This document shows, piece by piece, positions 24,886 to 33,588 of a stretch of 64,000 bases of DNA (position 1 is the stretch's first letter; each line of letters starts with the position of its first letter). The position numbers and the translations under genes were made by a program. Location of the stretch: contig NZ_CP067112.1 of assembly GCF_016615815.1 (NCBI RefSeq), forward strand, positions 1,364,001 through 1,428,000. Direction: 5' to 3'. The stretch comes from Luteimonas sp. MC1572. GTDB taxonomy: Bacteria > Pseudomonadota > Gammaproteobacteria > Xanthomonadales > Xanthomonadaceae. The notes beneath the pieces were generated by a model. The model was given only the letters and a program-made list of their open reading frames with translations. It did not search any database and had not been told where the DNA came from.

Positions 24886-25845
24886 TCAGCCCCGCGCTGG
24901 GCCGCTCCCTCCATGCTCCTGCCTGTCGCAGGCTTCGCCACGACGTTCGAGCTGCAGCGTGGCATGGCCGATTCCGAAACGCGCCTCCAGCGATCCGCCC
25001 AACGCATGCAGGAAGTGGTCGTCGTCGTCGCCCGACGGTCGCACCAGGTGCGCCGTCATCGCCACTTCGCCTGCGCCGAGCGACCAGATGTGCACGTGGT
25101 GCACCGAACTGACGCCGGGCTGGCCGGCGAGGAACGCGCGTACGGCGGCGTGGTCGATCCCGGTCGGCACCGCGTCCATCGCGGCGTCGAAACTGTCGCG
25201 CAGCAGGCGCGCGGCACCCACGGCCACCACCACGCCCACCAGAAGCGCGGTGAGCGGGTCCAGCCACGCCCAGCCCCATGCCAGCATGCCGATGCCGGCA
25301 ACCACCGTGGCCAGGGAGATCGCCGCGTCGGCCAGCAGGTGGAGGTAGGCGGCGCGGCGGTTGAGGTCATGGCCGTGGCCGCCGTGGACCAGCAGCGCGC
25401 TGCCCAGGTTCACCGCGATGCCAATGGCGGCGACCACCACGATGGTCATGCCCGGGACCTCGGGCGGTGCGGACAGGCGCCGCACCGCTTCCCACGCCAG
25501 TGCACCGGACAGGCCGACCAGCAGGGTGGCGTTGGCCAGCGGCGAGAGCAGGGTGGCGCGCCGCCAGCCGTAGGTGTGGCGTTCGGTGGCTGGCCACTGG
25601 GCCATCGCCGCGGCGCCCCAGGCCAGCGCCAGGCCGAGCACGTCGCCGAGGTTGTGCAGGGCGTCGGAAAGCAGCGCCAGCGAATTGGTCAGGAAACCGT
25701 AGCCGGCCTCGAGTGCGGTGTAGCCCAGGTTGACGAGGGTGACGGCGGCGAAGGCACGCGTCGACGATCCCGGGGCGGGGCCGTGGTGGTGGCCGTGGCC
25801 GTGGCCGATGTCATGCTCTTGGTCGTGGTCGTGTGGAGCTTGCAT
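24886..25845 (-). CDS. Cation diffusion facilitator (CDF) family metal efflux transporter
   Basis: 319 residues. A His-rich N-terminus ([18 protein letters not shown], residues 5-22) is followed by about six membrane helices. [17 protein letters not shown] in TM2 and [16 protein letters not shown] in TM5 supply the HxxxD/DxxxD zinc-site residues, and a C-terminal cytoplasmic dimerisation domain contains [20 protein letters not shown]. This is the ZitB/CzcD type, which exports Zn, Co or Cd by proton antiport; the exact metal cannot be told from sequence. It lies between pyrH and frr on the same strand, with 59 bp gaps on each side. Confidence 0.92.
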   Translation of the reverse strand: MQAPHDHDQEHDIGHGHGHHHGPAPGSSTRAFAAVTLVNLGYTALEAGYGFLTNSLALLSDALHNLGDVLGLALAWGAAAMAQWPATERHTYGWRRATLLSPLANATLLVGLSGALAWEAVRRLSAPPEVPGMTIVVVAAIGIAVNLGSALLVHGGHGHDLNRRAAYLHLLADAAISLATVVAGIGMLAWGWAWLDPLTALLVGVVVAVGAARLLRDSFDAAMDAVPTGIDHAAVRAFLAGQPGVSSVHHVHIWSLGAGEVAMTAHLVRPSGDDDDHFLHALGGSLEARFGIGHATLQLERRGEACDRQEHGGSGPARG

Positions 25846-25904
25846 GGGCAGCAGCCTGCCACCGCGGGGCCGCGGACACTATTCCAGCGGCGAACAGGTG
25901 ACGC

Positions 25905-26627
25905 TCAGCCGCGGCCCTGGACCAGCGTGCCGATCGGCTCGCCGCGCAGGATGCGCAGCAGCTGGCCCGGCTGCTCCATGTCGAAGATGCGCAGCGGCAT
26001 GTCGGCGTCGCGGCACAGCGCGAACGCCGCGGTGTCCATCACCTGCAGGTCGCGGCCGAGGACTTCGTCATAGGTCAGGCGATCGAAGCGCGTGGCGCCG
26101 GGGTGCTTCTTCGGGTCGGCGTCGTACACGCCGTCGACCTTGGTGGCCTTGAGCAGCAGGTCCGCTCCGATCTCGATCGCGCGCAGCGCGGCGCCCGAGT
26201 CGGTGGTGAAGAAGGGATTGCCGGTGCCGGCGGCGAAGATCGCGATGCGGCCCTTTTCGAGATGGCGGATCGCGCGGCGGCGGATGTAGTCCTCGCAGAC
26301 GTCGTTGATCTTGATCGCGCTCATGACGCGTGCGCGCGCGCCGAGTTTCTCCAGCGCGTCCTGCATCGCCAGCGCGTTGATCACGGTGGCCAGCATGCCC
26401 ATCTGGTCACCGGTCACGCGGTCCATGCCGCCGGCCGCAAGGCCCGCGCCGCGGAAGATGTTGCCGCCGCCGACCACGACGCCAATCTCGGCGCCGGCCT
26501 GCTGGGCTTCGATGATCTCGCGCGCCAGGCGGCCGATGACCTTGGGGTCGATGCCGTAGTCCTCTTCACCCATCAGAGCCTCGCCGGACAGCTTGAGCAG
26601 GACACGGCGGTAAGCGAGTTGCGACAT
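25905..26627 (-). CDS. pyrH: Uridylate kinase
   Basis: 240 residues (E. coli 241). Phosphorylates UMP to UDP and is feedback-regulated by UTP and [37 protein letters not shown] and [20 protein letters not shown] are the phosphate- and UMP-binding motifs of the bacterial hexameric enzyme. ATG 26627 is chosen because the upstream extension is Arg-rich and crosses an intrinsic terminator. An intrinsic terminator at 26698-26726 separates it from tsf, so it likely has its own promoter or relies on read-through. Confidence 0.96.
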   Translation of the reverse strand: MSQLAYRRVLLKLSGEALMGEEDYGIDPKVIGRLAREIIEAQQAGAEIGVVVGGGNIFRGAGLAAGGMDRVTGDQMGMLATVINALAMQDALEKLGARARVMSAIKINDVCEDYIRRRAIRHLEKGRIAIFAAGTGNPFFTTDSGAALRAIEIGADLLLKATKVDGVYDADPKKHPGATRFDRLTYDEVLGRDLQVMDTAAFALCRDADMPLRIFDMEQPGQLLRILRGEPIGTLVQGRG

Positions 26628-26697
26628 GGGGATACTCCGGCGGACAGCGGCGTGGATTCTATCCGATCGCGCGACCGCAGGCGGCCGATCGCGCAAC

Positions 26698-26726
26698 AAA
26701 AAAAGGCCGCGGATCGCTCCGCGGCC
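26698..26726 (-). terminator. Intrinsic terminator after tsf
   Basis: On the minus strand a perfect 9-bp G+C-rich stem (26705-26713 with 26718-26726), with a 4-base loop, is followed by seven T residues (A run 26698-26704 on the plus strand). It lies 35 bp past the tsf stop and 71 bp before the pyrH start, and should end the rpsB-tsf transcript. Confidence 0.9.
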
Positions 26727-26760
26727 CCTCTGCATCACGGCGTTTCCGCCGCGCGGCGGG

Positions 26761-27630
26761 TCAGGCCAGGCCGGCCTGCTTCATCACTTCGGCGGCGTAG
26801 TCCTCGACCACCTTCTCGATGCCTTCGCCAACCGCCAGGCGCTCGAAGCGCACGACGTCGGCGCCGGCGGCCTTCAGCACCTGCTCGACGGTCTGGTTGG
26901 TATCGAGCACGTAGGCCTGGCCGTACAGCGAGACCTCGTTGACGATCTTGGCGACCTTGCCGCCGATGATCTTCTCGAGGATTTCGGCCGGCTTGGCGCG
27001 GTCCTTCTCGGACATCTTGGCCAGCTCGATTTCCTTTTCCTTGGCAAGGAACTCGGCCGGAACGTCGGCCGCCTTGTTGTAGGGCGGGTTCATCGCGGCC
27101 ACGTGCATGGCCAGGCCACGCGCGAGCTCGACGTCGCCGCCCTTCAGCTCGACCAGCACGCCGATGCGGCCGCCGTGCACGTACGCGGCGACGTTGTCGC
27201 TGCTGGCGATGGTGGCCATGCGGCGCACCTGCACGTTCTCGCCGACCTTGGCGATCAGCGCGGCGCGTGCTTCGTCGACGGTCTTGCCATCAACGGTGGC
27301 GGACTTGAGCGCGTCGATGCCCTGCACGCCAAGCGCGGCGTCGGCCACGGACTGGGTGAAGGCGAGGAAGTTCTCGTCCTTGGCGACGAAGTCGGTCTCG
27401 GAATTGACTTCGACCAGCACGGCGCGGCCGTCGGCCTGCGCGGCCACGATGCGGCCCTCGGCGGCGACGCGGTCGGCCTTCTTGTCGGCCTTGGCCAGGC
27501 CGGACTTGCGCAGCGCCTCGGCGGCGGCGTCGACGTTGCCGCCGGCCTCGGTCAGGGCCTTCTTGCATTCCATCATGCCGGCGCCGGTGCGCTCGCGCAG
27601 TTCCTTGACCAGGGTTGCGGTGATTTCCAT
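26761..27630 (-). CDS. tsf: Elongation factor Ts
   Basis: 289 residues (E. coli 283). Nucleotide exchange factor for EF-Tu. The N-terminal UBA-like domain [20 protein letters not shown] is followed by the EF-Tu contact [19 protein letters not shown], whose TDFV element opens the G domain, and the core domains. The protein ends ...[13 protein letters not shown]. It is downstream of rpsB with an 87-bp spacer that contains a strong hairpin. Confidence 0.97.
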   Translation of the reverse strand: MEITATLVKELRERTGAGMMECKKALTEAGGNVDAAAEALRKSGLAKADKKADRVAAEGRIVAAQADGRAVLVEVNSETDFVAKDENFLAFTQSVADAALGVQGIDALKSATVDGKTVDEARAALIAKVGENVQVRRMATIASSDNVAAYVHGGRIGVLVELKGGDVELARGLAMHVAAMNPPYNKAADVPAEFLAKEKEIELAKMSEKDRAKPAEILEKIIGGKVAKIVNEVSLYGQAYVLDTNQTVEQVLKAAGADVVRFERLAVGEGIEKVVEDYAAEVMKQAGLA

Positions 27631-27661
27631 GGGGACCTCGGTAGCTGTGGGTTCGATAGTC

Positions 27662-27689
27662 GGCGGCCGCGCACGATGGCGCGGCCGCC
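27662..27689 (-). promoter_or_regulatory. Intercistronic hairpin between rpsB and tsf
   Basis: Perfect 11-bp inverted repeat (27662-27672 with 27679-27689), six-base loop, entirely G/C in the stem, in the 87-bp rpsB-tsf spacer. No T run follows on either strand, so it is not a complete intrinsic terminator. It could be an RNA-processing or stability element, or a partial attenuator tuning S2 versus EF-Ts levels. Confidence 0.55.
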
Positions 27690-27717
27690 TGGCACGCCGC
27701 TGGGGCGTGGGTGTGGC

Positions 27718-28566
27718 TTACTCGGCCGCAGGTGCCGCGTCGGCGGCAGGCGCGTCGGTCGCGGCTTCGTCGGCGCCCTTGGCGGCGTCGGCAGGCTTGG
27801 CCTTGCGGGCCGGGGCGCGGCGCGGCTTGTCGCCATCGGCGCCTTCGGTGAACTCTTCCTCGCGCACGTTGGCGGCGCTCGGCGCGGCGGCCTTGCCCTC
27901 GAGCACGGCGTCGGCCGCGGCGCGGGCGTACAGCTGCACGGCGCGGATGGCGTCGTCGTTGCCGGGGATGGCGTAGTCGACCAGGGCCGGGTCGTAGTTG
28001 GTGTCGACGACCGCGATCACCGGGATGCCGAGCTTCTTGGCTTCCTTGATGGCGATGTCTTCATGGCCGACGTCGATCACGAACAGCGCGTCGGGCAGGC
28101 GGTTCATTTCCTTGATGCCGCCCAGCGAAGCCAGCAGCTTCTCGCGCTCGCGGCGCAGGCCGAGGACTTCGTGCTTGACCAGCTTGTCGAAGCTGCCGTC
28201 GGTCTCGCCGGCTTCCAGCGTCTTCAGGCGCGAGACCGATCCCTTCACCGTGCGGAAGTTGGTCAGCGTGCCGCCCAGCCAGCGCTGGGTCATGTACGGC
28301 ATGCCGCAACGCTCGGCTTCTTCCTTGATCGGATCGCGCGCGCTGCGCTTGGTGCCGACGAACAGGATCATGCCGCGCTTCTGGGCGATGCCCGAGATGA
28401 AGTTCATCGCGTCGTTGAACAGCGGAACGGTCTTCTCGAGGTTGATGATGTGGATCTTGCCGCGGGCACCGAAGATGTACGGCGCCATCTTGGGGTTCCA
28501 GTAGCGGGTCTGGTGGCCGAAATGGACGCCGGCTTCCAGCATCTGGCGCATGGTGACCTGGGACAT
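27718..28566 (-). CDS. rpsB: 30S ribosomal protein S2
   Basis: 282 residues; the first 240 match the normal S2 body ([75 protein letters not shown]). The C-terminus carries an unusually long Ala/Lys/Asp/Pro-rich tail of about 40 residues ending ADAAPAAE, beyond E. coli S2 (241 residues). ATG 28566 has a good Shine-Dalgarno (CAGGAG) nine bases upstream. Transcribed from the promoter at 28826-28855 through a leader of about 250 nt. Confidence 0.97.
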   Translation of the reverse strand: MSQVTMRQMLEAGVHFGHQTRYWNPKMAPYIFGARGKIHIINLEKTVPLFNDAMNFISGIAQKRGMILFVGTKRSARDPIKEEAERCGMPYMTQRWLGGTLTNFRTVKGSVSRLKTLEAGETDGSFDKLVKHEVLGLRREREKLLASLGGIKEMNRLPDALFVIDVGHEDIAIKEAKKLGIPVIAVVDTNYDPALVDYAIPGNDDAIRAVQLYARAAADAVLEGKAAAPSAANVREEEFTEGADGDKPRRAPARKAKPADAAKGADEAATDAPAADAAPAAE

Positions 28567-28819
28567 TGCTTGTGACTCCTGATGGGGAACCCGGCCGCCG
28601 GAAGGGTGGGGCGGCTCACCGCCGTAGCCCGCATGGGCGACGTGGCGAAAGGTTCCGGGGTTGGGCCTCCCCGCTGCCTCCGTATCCAGATCCCTGGTCC
28701 TAGTGGACTGGGGACACCCCGGAACGGGTGGTTGCAGCGGGTGTGTATTCGCCTGCGCCCCCGAAGGGATGCGCCATGCCCGGCGTGGGCAGCTGACGGC
28801 AACAAGCGGCCGACAAAGC
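28567..28819 (-). promoter_or_regulatory. Structured 5' leader of rpsB (candidate S2 autoregulatory element)
   Basis: About 250 nt lie between the predicted start of transcription and the rpsB ATG, with no convincing ORF. A 10-bp complementarity (28652-28661 with 28716-28725, GTTCCGGGGT and ACCCCGGAAC in transcript order) closes a loop of about 54 nt, and several smaller stems flank it. In gammaproteobacteria S2 represses its own mRNA through a conserved leader structure (established knowledge). Identity with that element here is an inference from position and foldability. Confidence 0.5.
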
Positions 28820-28825
28820 CGGCGG

Positions 28826-28855
28826 ATCATAGCGCGCGCGGCAGTTGCCGGGCAA
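28826..28855 (-). promoter_or_regulatory. Sigma-70-type promoter of rpsB-tsf
   Basis: On the minus strand, -35 TTGCCC (28850-28855) and -10 TATGAT (28826-28831) are separated by 18 bp. The -10 is a 5/6 match. The run after the -10 is G+C-rich (CCGCCGG), reminiscent of stringent discriminators of ribosomal protein promoters. Predicted start of transcription is near 28819. Confidence 0.7.
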
Positions 28856-28884
28856 GCGGAGGCGCTGCGGGCCCAGCCGCGGGC

Positions 28885-29160
28885 TCAGAAGGTGACCGTC
28901 AGCCCCGGAATCTCGCCGGGCCTCGCCAGCCCGGTCCTCGTCGGCGCGCGCTCCGCGCCACGGGCATCGACCCGATAGGGTTGGGCTGACGAACACTCGA
29001 CCTGGACCGTGCCCGGATCCGCGCCTCCATTCCCCGGGGAGTGGACGGTGCAGGCATCGACCAGCACCAGGCTCACCTGCAACCGTGTCCGGTCGCTCGC
29101 GCCCGCGGCGCCCGCCGCCAGCATGGCGAGGCAGAAAGCGAACGTGCGGAGGGCGGACAT
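28885..29160 (-). CDS. Small secreted protein, minimal spore-coat-U-like
   Basis: 91 residues. A clear signal peptide (TFAFCLAMLAAGAAGAS) is followed by RLQVSLVLVDACTVHSP, then TVQVECSSAQPYRVDARG, and ends PGLTVTF. These pieces align with the first strand, the central Cys-x-x-x-x-PY strand and the last strand of SCPU pilin domains such as its neighbour at 33589 (LTVNCSAGTPYSI). The middle half of the domain is missing. Two Cys (36 and 56) could form the disulfide seen in pilins. It lies 142 bp downstream of the two-domain SCPU gene. It could be a shortened subunit, a plug, or a decaying paralogue. No clear ribosome-binding site. Confidence 0.6.
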   Translation of the reverse strand: MSALRTFAFCLAMLAAGAAGASDRTRLQVSLVLVDACTVHSPGNGGADPGTVQVECSSAQPYRVDARGAERAPTRTGLARPGEIPGLTVTF

Positions 29161-29302
29161 CGGTCGGTGCCGGGGGGATTGCGTGCGGAGTGCAGACCAT
29201 CATGCCGCCCACCCTCCCGCAGCCGTCCGGGCGCAGGCCCGATCTGCGACCCGGGTCGCCCGCTTTCCGGACACCGTCCACACTTCAGCCGGGTGCAGCA
29301 GT

Positions 29303-30355
29303 TCAATACGTCAGGGTGATCGTGACGGTATCGGCGTAGCTGCCGGGTACCGGCGTCGGCTGGGCAGGGACGCGCCCGTAGACCGTCAGGCTCTGCGTGG
29401 CGTTGGTGCCCGCGCCGATGCTGTTGTCGGTCGCGATCGCCTTGCCACCCCAGCGCTGCGTGCGCTGCGGGTCGCGGTACAGCTCGTAGCGCAGGTGGCT
29501 GCCATTCGGTCCGGCCATCCGACGGGTGGTGCCCACGGCGTGGTTGCCGTCGTCCAGGCCCAGGCGCCAGGGCGTGCCGGTGGGGCATTGCAGCTGGATG
29601 GTCGAGGTCTGGTCGCGGTTGCCTGCGAGGGCCGTGACGGCGCCGAAGTCGAGGTCGGTGGCGGTGGTGATGCGACAGGTGTTGGCGAAGGTCGCGCTGA
29701 CGTGCGTGTAGAAGGTGGTCTCCGCCGCCGTGCCCGCGAGGCACTGCTCGGGGCTGGGGGCGGTGGGTGCGTTTCCGGGGCTGCCGCTGTTGTAGACGTA
29801 CCGGATCCGACCCCCGCCGATCTGGCTCTGGAATCCGTAGGTGGCCGGCAGGGTCTGCCCCGCGCGCACCCGGGCGTGCACGGGCAGGGTGACGCTGGCC
29901 TGCGCGCCAGTGTTCGTCTGCACCGACAGCACGGTGGAGTGCAGGACGTAGCCGCTGCTGCCGGGCGTGGGCGGGATGAGCTGCGAATGGGCCGGGTCGG
30001 CGTAGAGGTCGTAGGCCATCTGCGCGCCGTTGTAGTTGGTCATCCAGCGGGGGTTGATGCCCGGGATGGGGCTGCCTTCGGGGATGAACATGCAGATGCG
30101 GTACGCGAGCGCGGGAGACCCGCTTCCACGGTTGCAGGTCACCGAGAGGCTGTTGGACGTGGATTTGCCCGAGCCATCGACCACGCCGAACGCGATGTCC
30201 AGGCTCTGGCCTATCCAGCAGCTCTGTGCATGGACGGGGAGCATGGCGCTGGCGGCGACAAGCAGCAGGGCCAGGATCCTGGCGGCGGCCCGCGCGCGCT
30301 GCTGCAGGCGTCCGGAGCGAGCGCAACGGCTGGATGGGGGCTGGAAGCGGCTCAT
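29303..30355 (-). CDS. Spore coat U domain protein with two SCPU domains (putative pilus tip subunit)
   Basis: 350 residues. A signal peptide at about 20-43 (ARILALLLVAASAMLPVHAQS) is followed by two SCPU pilin domains. The first starts CWIGQSLDIAFG and has SNSLSVTCNRGSG, and the second starts near 215 with CRITTATDLDFGAV and has STIQLQCPTGTPWRLGLDDG, ending in the characteristic VTITLTY strand. Two-domain subunits at the end of Csu-type operons act as tip adhesins (Acinetobacter CsuE). The start codon overlaps the usher stop (ATGA at 30352-30355), so it is coupled to the usher. An ATG 6 bp upstream is also possible. Confidence 0.85.
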   Translation of the reverse strand: MSRFQPPSSRCARSGRLQQRARAAARILALLLVAASAMLPVHAQSCWIGQSLDIAFGVVDGSGKSTSNSLSVTCNRGSGSPALAYRICMFIPEGSPIPGINPRWMTNYNGAQMAYDLYADPAHSQLIPPTPGSSGYVLHSTVLSVQTNTGAQASVTLPVHARVRAGQTLPATYGFQSQIGGGRIRYVYNSGSPGNAPTAPSPEQCLAGTAAETTFYTHVSATFANTCRITTATDLDFGAVTALAGNRDQTSTIQLQCPTGTPWRLGLDDGNHAVGTTRRMAGPNGSHLRYELYRDPQRTQRWGGKAIATDNSIGAGTNATQSLTVYGRVPAQPTPVPGSYADTVTITLTY

Positions 30356-32805
30356 CGGCATATCACTTCGCCTGGTTCTTCGGGGGCTCCGGAGCCCGCG
30401 GGTAGGGTGGGCATGGCCATGCACGACTGGTCTCCGCTCCGGACATGCAGCCGCGTCCCGGCTGGCAGGTCCGGGAGCCACACCATGCCACCGTGGCCAA
30501 CCACGGTGTCTGGCGCCCGTGCCGCGTCGAAGCCACCGCCATCGGGCACCAGCCACACGGCACTGCCAGCAGGCAGCAGACGACCGGCAGGGTCGCGCAG
30601 CACCAGGTCCACGGGCTGGATGCGCTTCAACGCGAACGCCGCCAGCATCCCGCTGCGACGCCGCGGCACGGCATCGATGGTGGTTTCGCCCAGCTGCGTG
30701 TTGACCGGCAGGTCAAGCGGGTCGATGGACAGCCGGTTGGCCTGCCAGGCATTGAGCCGGCTGACCAGCAGCAGGCCGTTGTCGTCGGTGTGCCCGACGA
30801 CGCGGTTCTCAAGGCGCACCGGGACATCGGCAAACCCGTTCGTGTCCACCACCGCGAACGCGTCGTCGACCCGACGCATGGCGTAGGCGTGGCCGCGCAC
30901 CAGCACCAGGCCGCCGCTGGCGCTGCCGTAGGCCGTGGTGGCGGACGGCATTTCGCCTTCGCCTTCGCCACGCCAATGGTTCGCGCCCAGCGTCCACTGG
31001 CCGTGCTGGCCGAGGCGTGAGACTTCCGCCTGGGCGCCCGGCTGGTCGCCGACCGTGGCCTGCGCGCGCCATCCCCAGCCGCCCAGGTCGCTGTGCGGCG
31101 AGCGCTGCGCGCCCACCGACAGCGCCTGGCTGCGGTCGCCATGGCGGGCGGTCGTCGATACCGAGGTGCGGCGGTCCAGCGGCATCGACCAGAACAGGTA
31201 GGCGGCGGCGCCTGCGTCGTCGTCGAGCCCGCGGCTGAAGCTGAGGCTGAGCATCGCGTTGCGCGGCAGCTGTCGCGACCAGTTGAGCGTGGCGTAGCGG
31301 CGCGCCTGGTTGTTCTGGTCGGCCTGCAGGATGTAGCTGGCGCCGAACTGGCCCAGGCGGGTGTTGAAGCCGGCGAAGGCCTGGTCGGTGCGGCGCGGCA
31401 GCGCGCCGGTCTCGAGGCTGCCGGCGTCGCGGTACCCGGCGCTGCGCCGGGTGCTGGTGGCGAACAGGTTGAACGCGGATGAGCTCCACTGGTAGCCGAG
31501 GTTGCCCAGCGTGCCGTTGCCGCCGTCGTGACGGCTGCCGGCAGCGGCCGCGGTCAGCAGGCCGCCGCGCGCGCCCAGGCGCCAGCCGCCGCCGATGCCG
31601 GCCAGCTGCAGGCCGGGGGCGAGCTGGGTGTGGCCTTCGAGCGTGGCGTGGTCGCTCAGGCCGCGGCGACCGGTTGCGCTGAACACCGGGTCGCCGGCGT
31701 AGTCGAAGGAGTCCTGTCCGTAGCCGCGGCGTATCGCGCCCAGTTCCACGGACCAGTCCGACAGGCCGGCCTCCAGCAGCTGCGGCGTTCCGTACAGGGC
31801 GAAATCCAGCACCCGGCGCTGGCCGTTGATGTCGGTGATCACCATCTGCGCCTGTCCCGAGCCACTGAGCAGCGGCGCGCTGTCGATCACGAACTGGCCG
31901 GGCTGCACCTGCTGGCTGGACTGCTGGATGCCGTTGATCAGGATGTCGACGGTCGAAGGCAGCACCGCCTCACCGGCGAACGATGCGAGCGGTGTGGTGA
32001 TCCGGTAGGGCTGGAGGGCGAAGTTGCGCGAGACCCTGATGCCGCCGATGCGTGTCGGGCGCGTCCAGGACAGCGCCCCGGTGAGCGTGTCGCCCACGGT
32101 CACGGTGAGCATCCGCTCCGGGTCGTCGTACTCCCAGAAGGAATCCAGCCGCACGGCTTCGTGCCCGTCGCGCGCGCCGCGCGCACGGAAGGCGCGCGTG
32201 GTGCCGGTATTGACGAAAACGCCATGTCCCAGGCCGAAGAGCCGCAGCTCGCTCCATGCGCTGAGGCTGGAATGGTCGTCGTCGTGCTGCCCGTACAGGT
32301 CGTAGTTCAGGATCAGGCCGGGGATCCGGCTTGCGGGGTCGGCCTGGAGCGGAGCGGGGGCGATGTAGCCGCCGCGCGCCGGCTGCCCACCACCCAGCAG
32401 CTCCACCGGCGCGAGCAGCGCCAGGTGCTGCCGCGCTTCGTCGTACTGCACCTGCAGTCCGGGCAGGGTGTCCAGCGCGACCAGGCCCTGGGCCGTTTCG
32501 CTTCCGTGCCAGCGCAGCCCCAGGCCACGCAGCGTGGCCGCGCTGGCATGCAGCTTCCGGTCGATCAGGACGAAGCGTGCCAGGGTGCCGGTGGCGACCT
32601 CGTTGAGCGAGACGTCGAGGTAGAGTTCCTGGCTGCCGGCCGTCGTGGCAAGCAGTGCGGCGTCGCCCTCATCCGGCAGGAGCGCGGCCGCGCCGCGTGC
32701 CTGCACCCCGACCGGGATCGCGGCCAGCGCCAGGGCAATTGCCAGCAGGGACAGCTCAGGGAGTCGGTGGTGAAAGCGGCAGGATCTGCGGGTCCTGGTC
32801 GTCAT
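30352..32805 (-). CDS. Outer membrane usher protein, archaic (Csu/sigma-type) chaperone-usher pilus
   Basis: 817 residues. A signal peptide near 15-36 is followed by ELYLDVSLNEVATGTLARF, the usher N-terminal domain that docks chaperone-subunit complexes. A large 24-strand barrel follows, with the plug region around SGSGQAQMVITDINGQRRV, and C-terminal domains include GLLLVSRLNAWQANRLSID and GSAVWLVPDGGGFDAAR. Length and motifs fit CsuD-like ushers. It overlaps the chaperone gene by 50 bp (the only ATG that keeps the signal peptide) and the downstream tip gene by 4 bp. Confidence 0.9.
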   Translation of the reverse strand: MTTRTRRSCRFHHRLPELSLLAIALALAAIPVGVQARGAAALLPDEGDAALLATTAGSQELYLDVSLNEVATGTLARFVLIDRKLHASAATLRGLGLRWHGSETAQGLVALDTLPGLQVQYDEARQHLALLAPVELLGGGQPARGGYIAPAPLQADPASRIPGLILNYDLYGQHDDDHSSLSAWSELRLFGLGHGVFVNTGTTRAFRARGARDGHEAVRLDSFWEYDDPERMLTVTVGDTLTGALSWTRPTRIGGIRVSRNFALQPYRITTPLASFAGEAVLPSTVDILINGIQQSSQQVQPGQFVIDSAPLLSGSGQAQMVITDINGQRRVLDFALYGTPQLLEAGLSDWSVELGAIRRGYGQDSFDYAGDPVFSATGRRGLSDHATLEGHTQLAPGLQLAGIGGGWRLGARGGLLTAAAAGSRHDGGNGTLGNLGYQWSSSAFNLFATSTRRSAGYRDAGSLETGALPRRTDQAFAGFNTRLGQFGASYILQADQNNQARRYATLNWSRQLPRNAMLSLSFSRGLDDDAGAAAYLFWSMPLDRRTSVSTTARHGDRSQALSVGAQRSPHSDLGGWGWRAQATVGDQPGAQAEVSRLGQHGQWTLGANHWRGEGEGEMPSATTAYGSASGGLVLVRGHAYAMRRVDDAFAVVDTNGFADVPVRLENRVVGHTDDNGLLLVSRLNAWQANRLSIDPLDLPVNTQLGETTIDAVPRRRSGMLAAFALKRIQPVDLVLRDPAGRLLPAGSAVWLVPDGGGFDAARAPDTVVGHGGMVWLPDLPAGTRLHVRSGDQSCMAMPTLPAGSGAPEEPGEVICR

Positions 32806-33559
32806 TCAGTCTCACCCTGAGGCTTGCGCCGCGGAGTCCATCCGGCGGCAGGGACAGCGGCCATTGCATGCGCTGGCCGGCGAGGACGTAGCCCACCAGG
32901 CCCGCGACCAGCGGCGCCTCCGCGCCGGATGCATCGACCCTGGACAGCTCGCTCAACCGCACGCGCCGTGTCCCGCGGTTGACCACCGTCAATCGTGCGT
33001 CGTCCCCGGTGCCCTCCACGCTGGCCGACAGCGCCGATACGTCGGTGGCTGGGCGCGGGCCCGGCGCGTCCTGCGGCGTCGCGCCTTGCGGCAGCACGAA
33101 GACCGGCACCGAGTACTGCAGCAGGAACTGCAGGCCCGACGAAGGCGACTGTTGCGGGCTGGGCAATTCGTCGACGAGCAGGCGGAAGGCGCGCTCCGAC
33201 GGGACGGCTGCGGCCTGCGGCCGCACGATTCGCACCAGCTGCCGCTGGCCCGGTGCGATCTCCACGATCGGCGGGCTCGGCAGCAGCTCGCGGCTCGGAT
33301 CGAGCCGGTCGCCGCTGGCGTCCTGCGACCACGCCATCACCCGGACCTGCGCCTGGATCGGCTGGTCACCGGTGTTGCTCAACCACAGGGCCTCGGCCTG
33401 TTCCCCCGCCGCCAGTTCGACGGAGATGGGAGCGACCTGCAGGCTGGCGGCGCCGACCTGCAGCGTTGCGAGCATGCCCAGTCCGGCCAGCGCGAGCGCC
33501 AGCCATCGGGATGGCAGGCGCGTGGACGCCGGTCGATGGTGCAATTGCGGTCGCGTCAT
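32756..33559 (-). CDS. Periplasmic pilus assembly chaperone (Csu/FimC-like)
   Basis: 267 residues. A signal peptide (WLALALAGLGMLATLQVGAA) is followed by two Ig-like domains. Domain 1 begins SLQVAPISVELAAGEQAEALWLSN and contains the subunit-binding strand region around FRLLVDELPSPQ. SGLQFLLQYSVPVFVLPQG is typical of archaic chaperones, and domain 2 has LTVVNRGTRRVRLSELSRVDASG. It delivers pilins to the usher by donor-strand complementation. It lies 29 bp downstream of the major subunit and overlaps the usher by 50 bp. Confidence 0.9.
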   Translation of the reverse strand: MTRPQLHHRPASTRLPSRWLALALAGLGMLATLQVGAASLQVAPISVELAAGEQAEALWLSNTGDQPIQAQVRVMAWSQDASGDRLDPSRELLPSPPIVEIAPGQRQLVRIVRPQAAAVPSERAFRLLVDELPSPQQSPSSGLQFLLQYSVPVFVLPQGATPQDAPGPRPATDVSALSASVEGTGDDARLTVVNRGTRRVRLSELSRVDASGAEAPLVAGLVGYVLAGQRMQWPLSLPPDGLRGASLRVRLNDDQDPQILPLSPPTP

Positions 33560-33588
33560 GTCTGCCGATCGTGTTCCCGGGCGGATGC

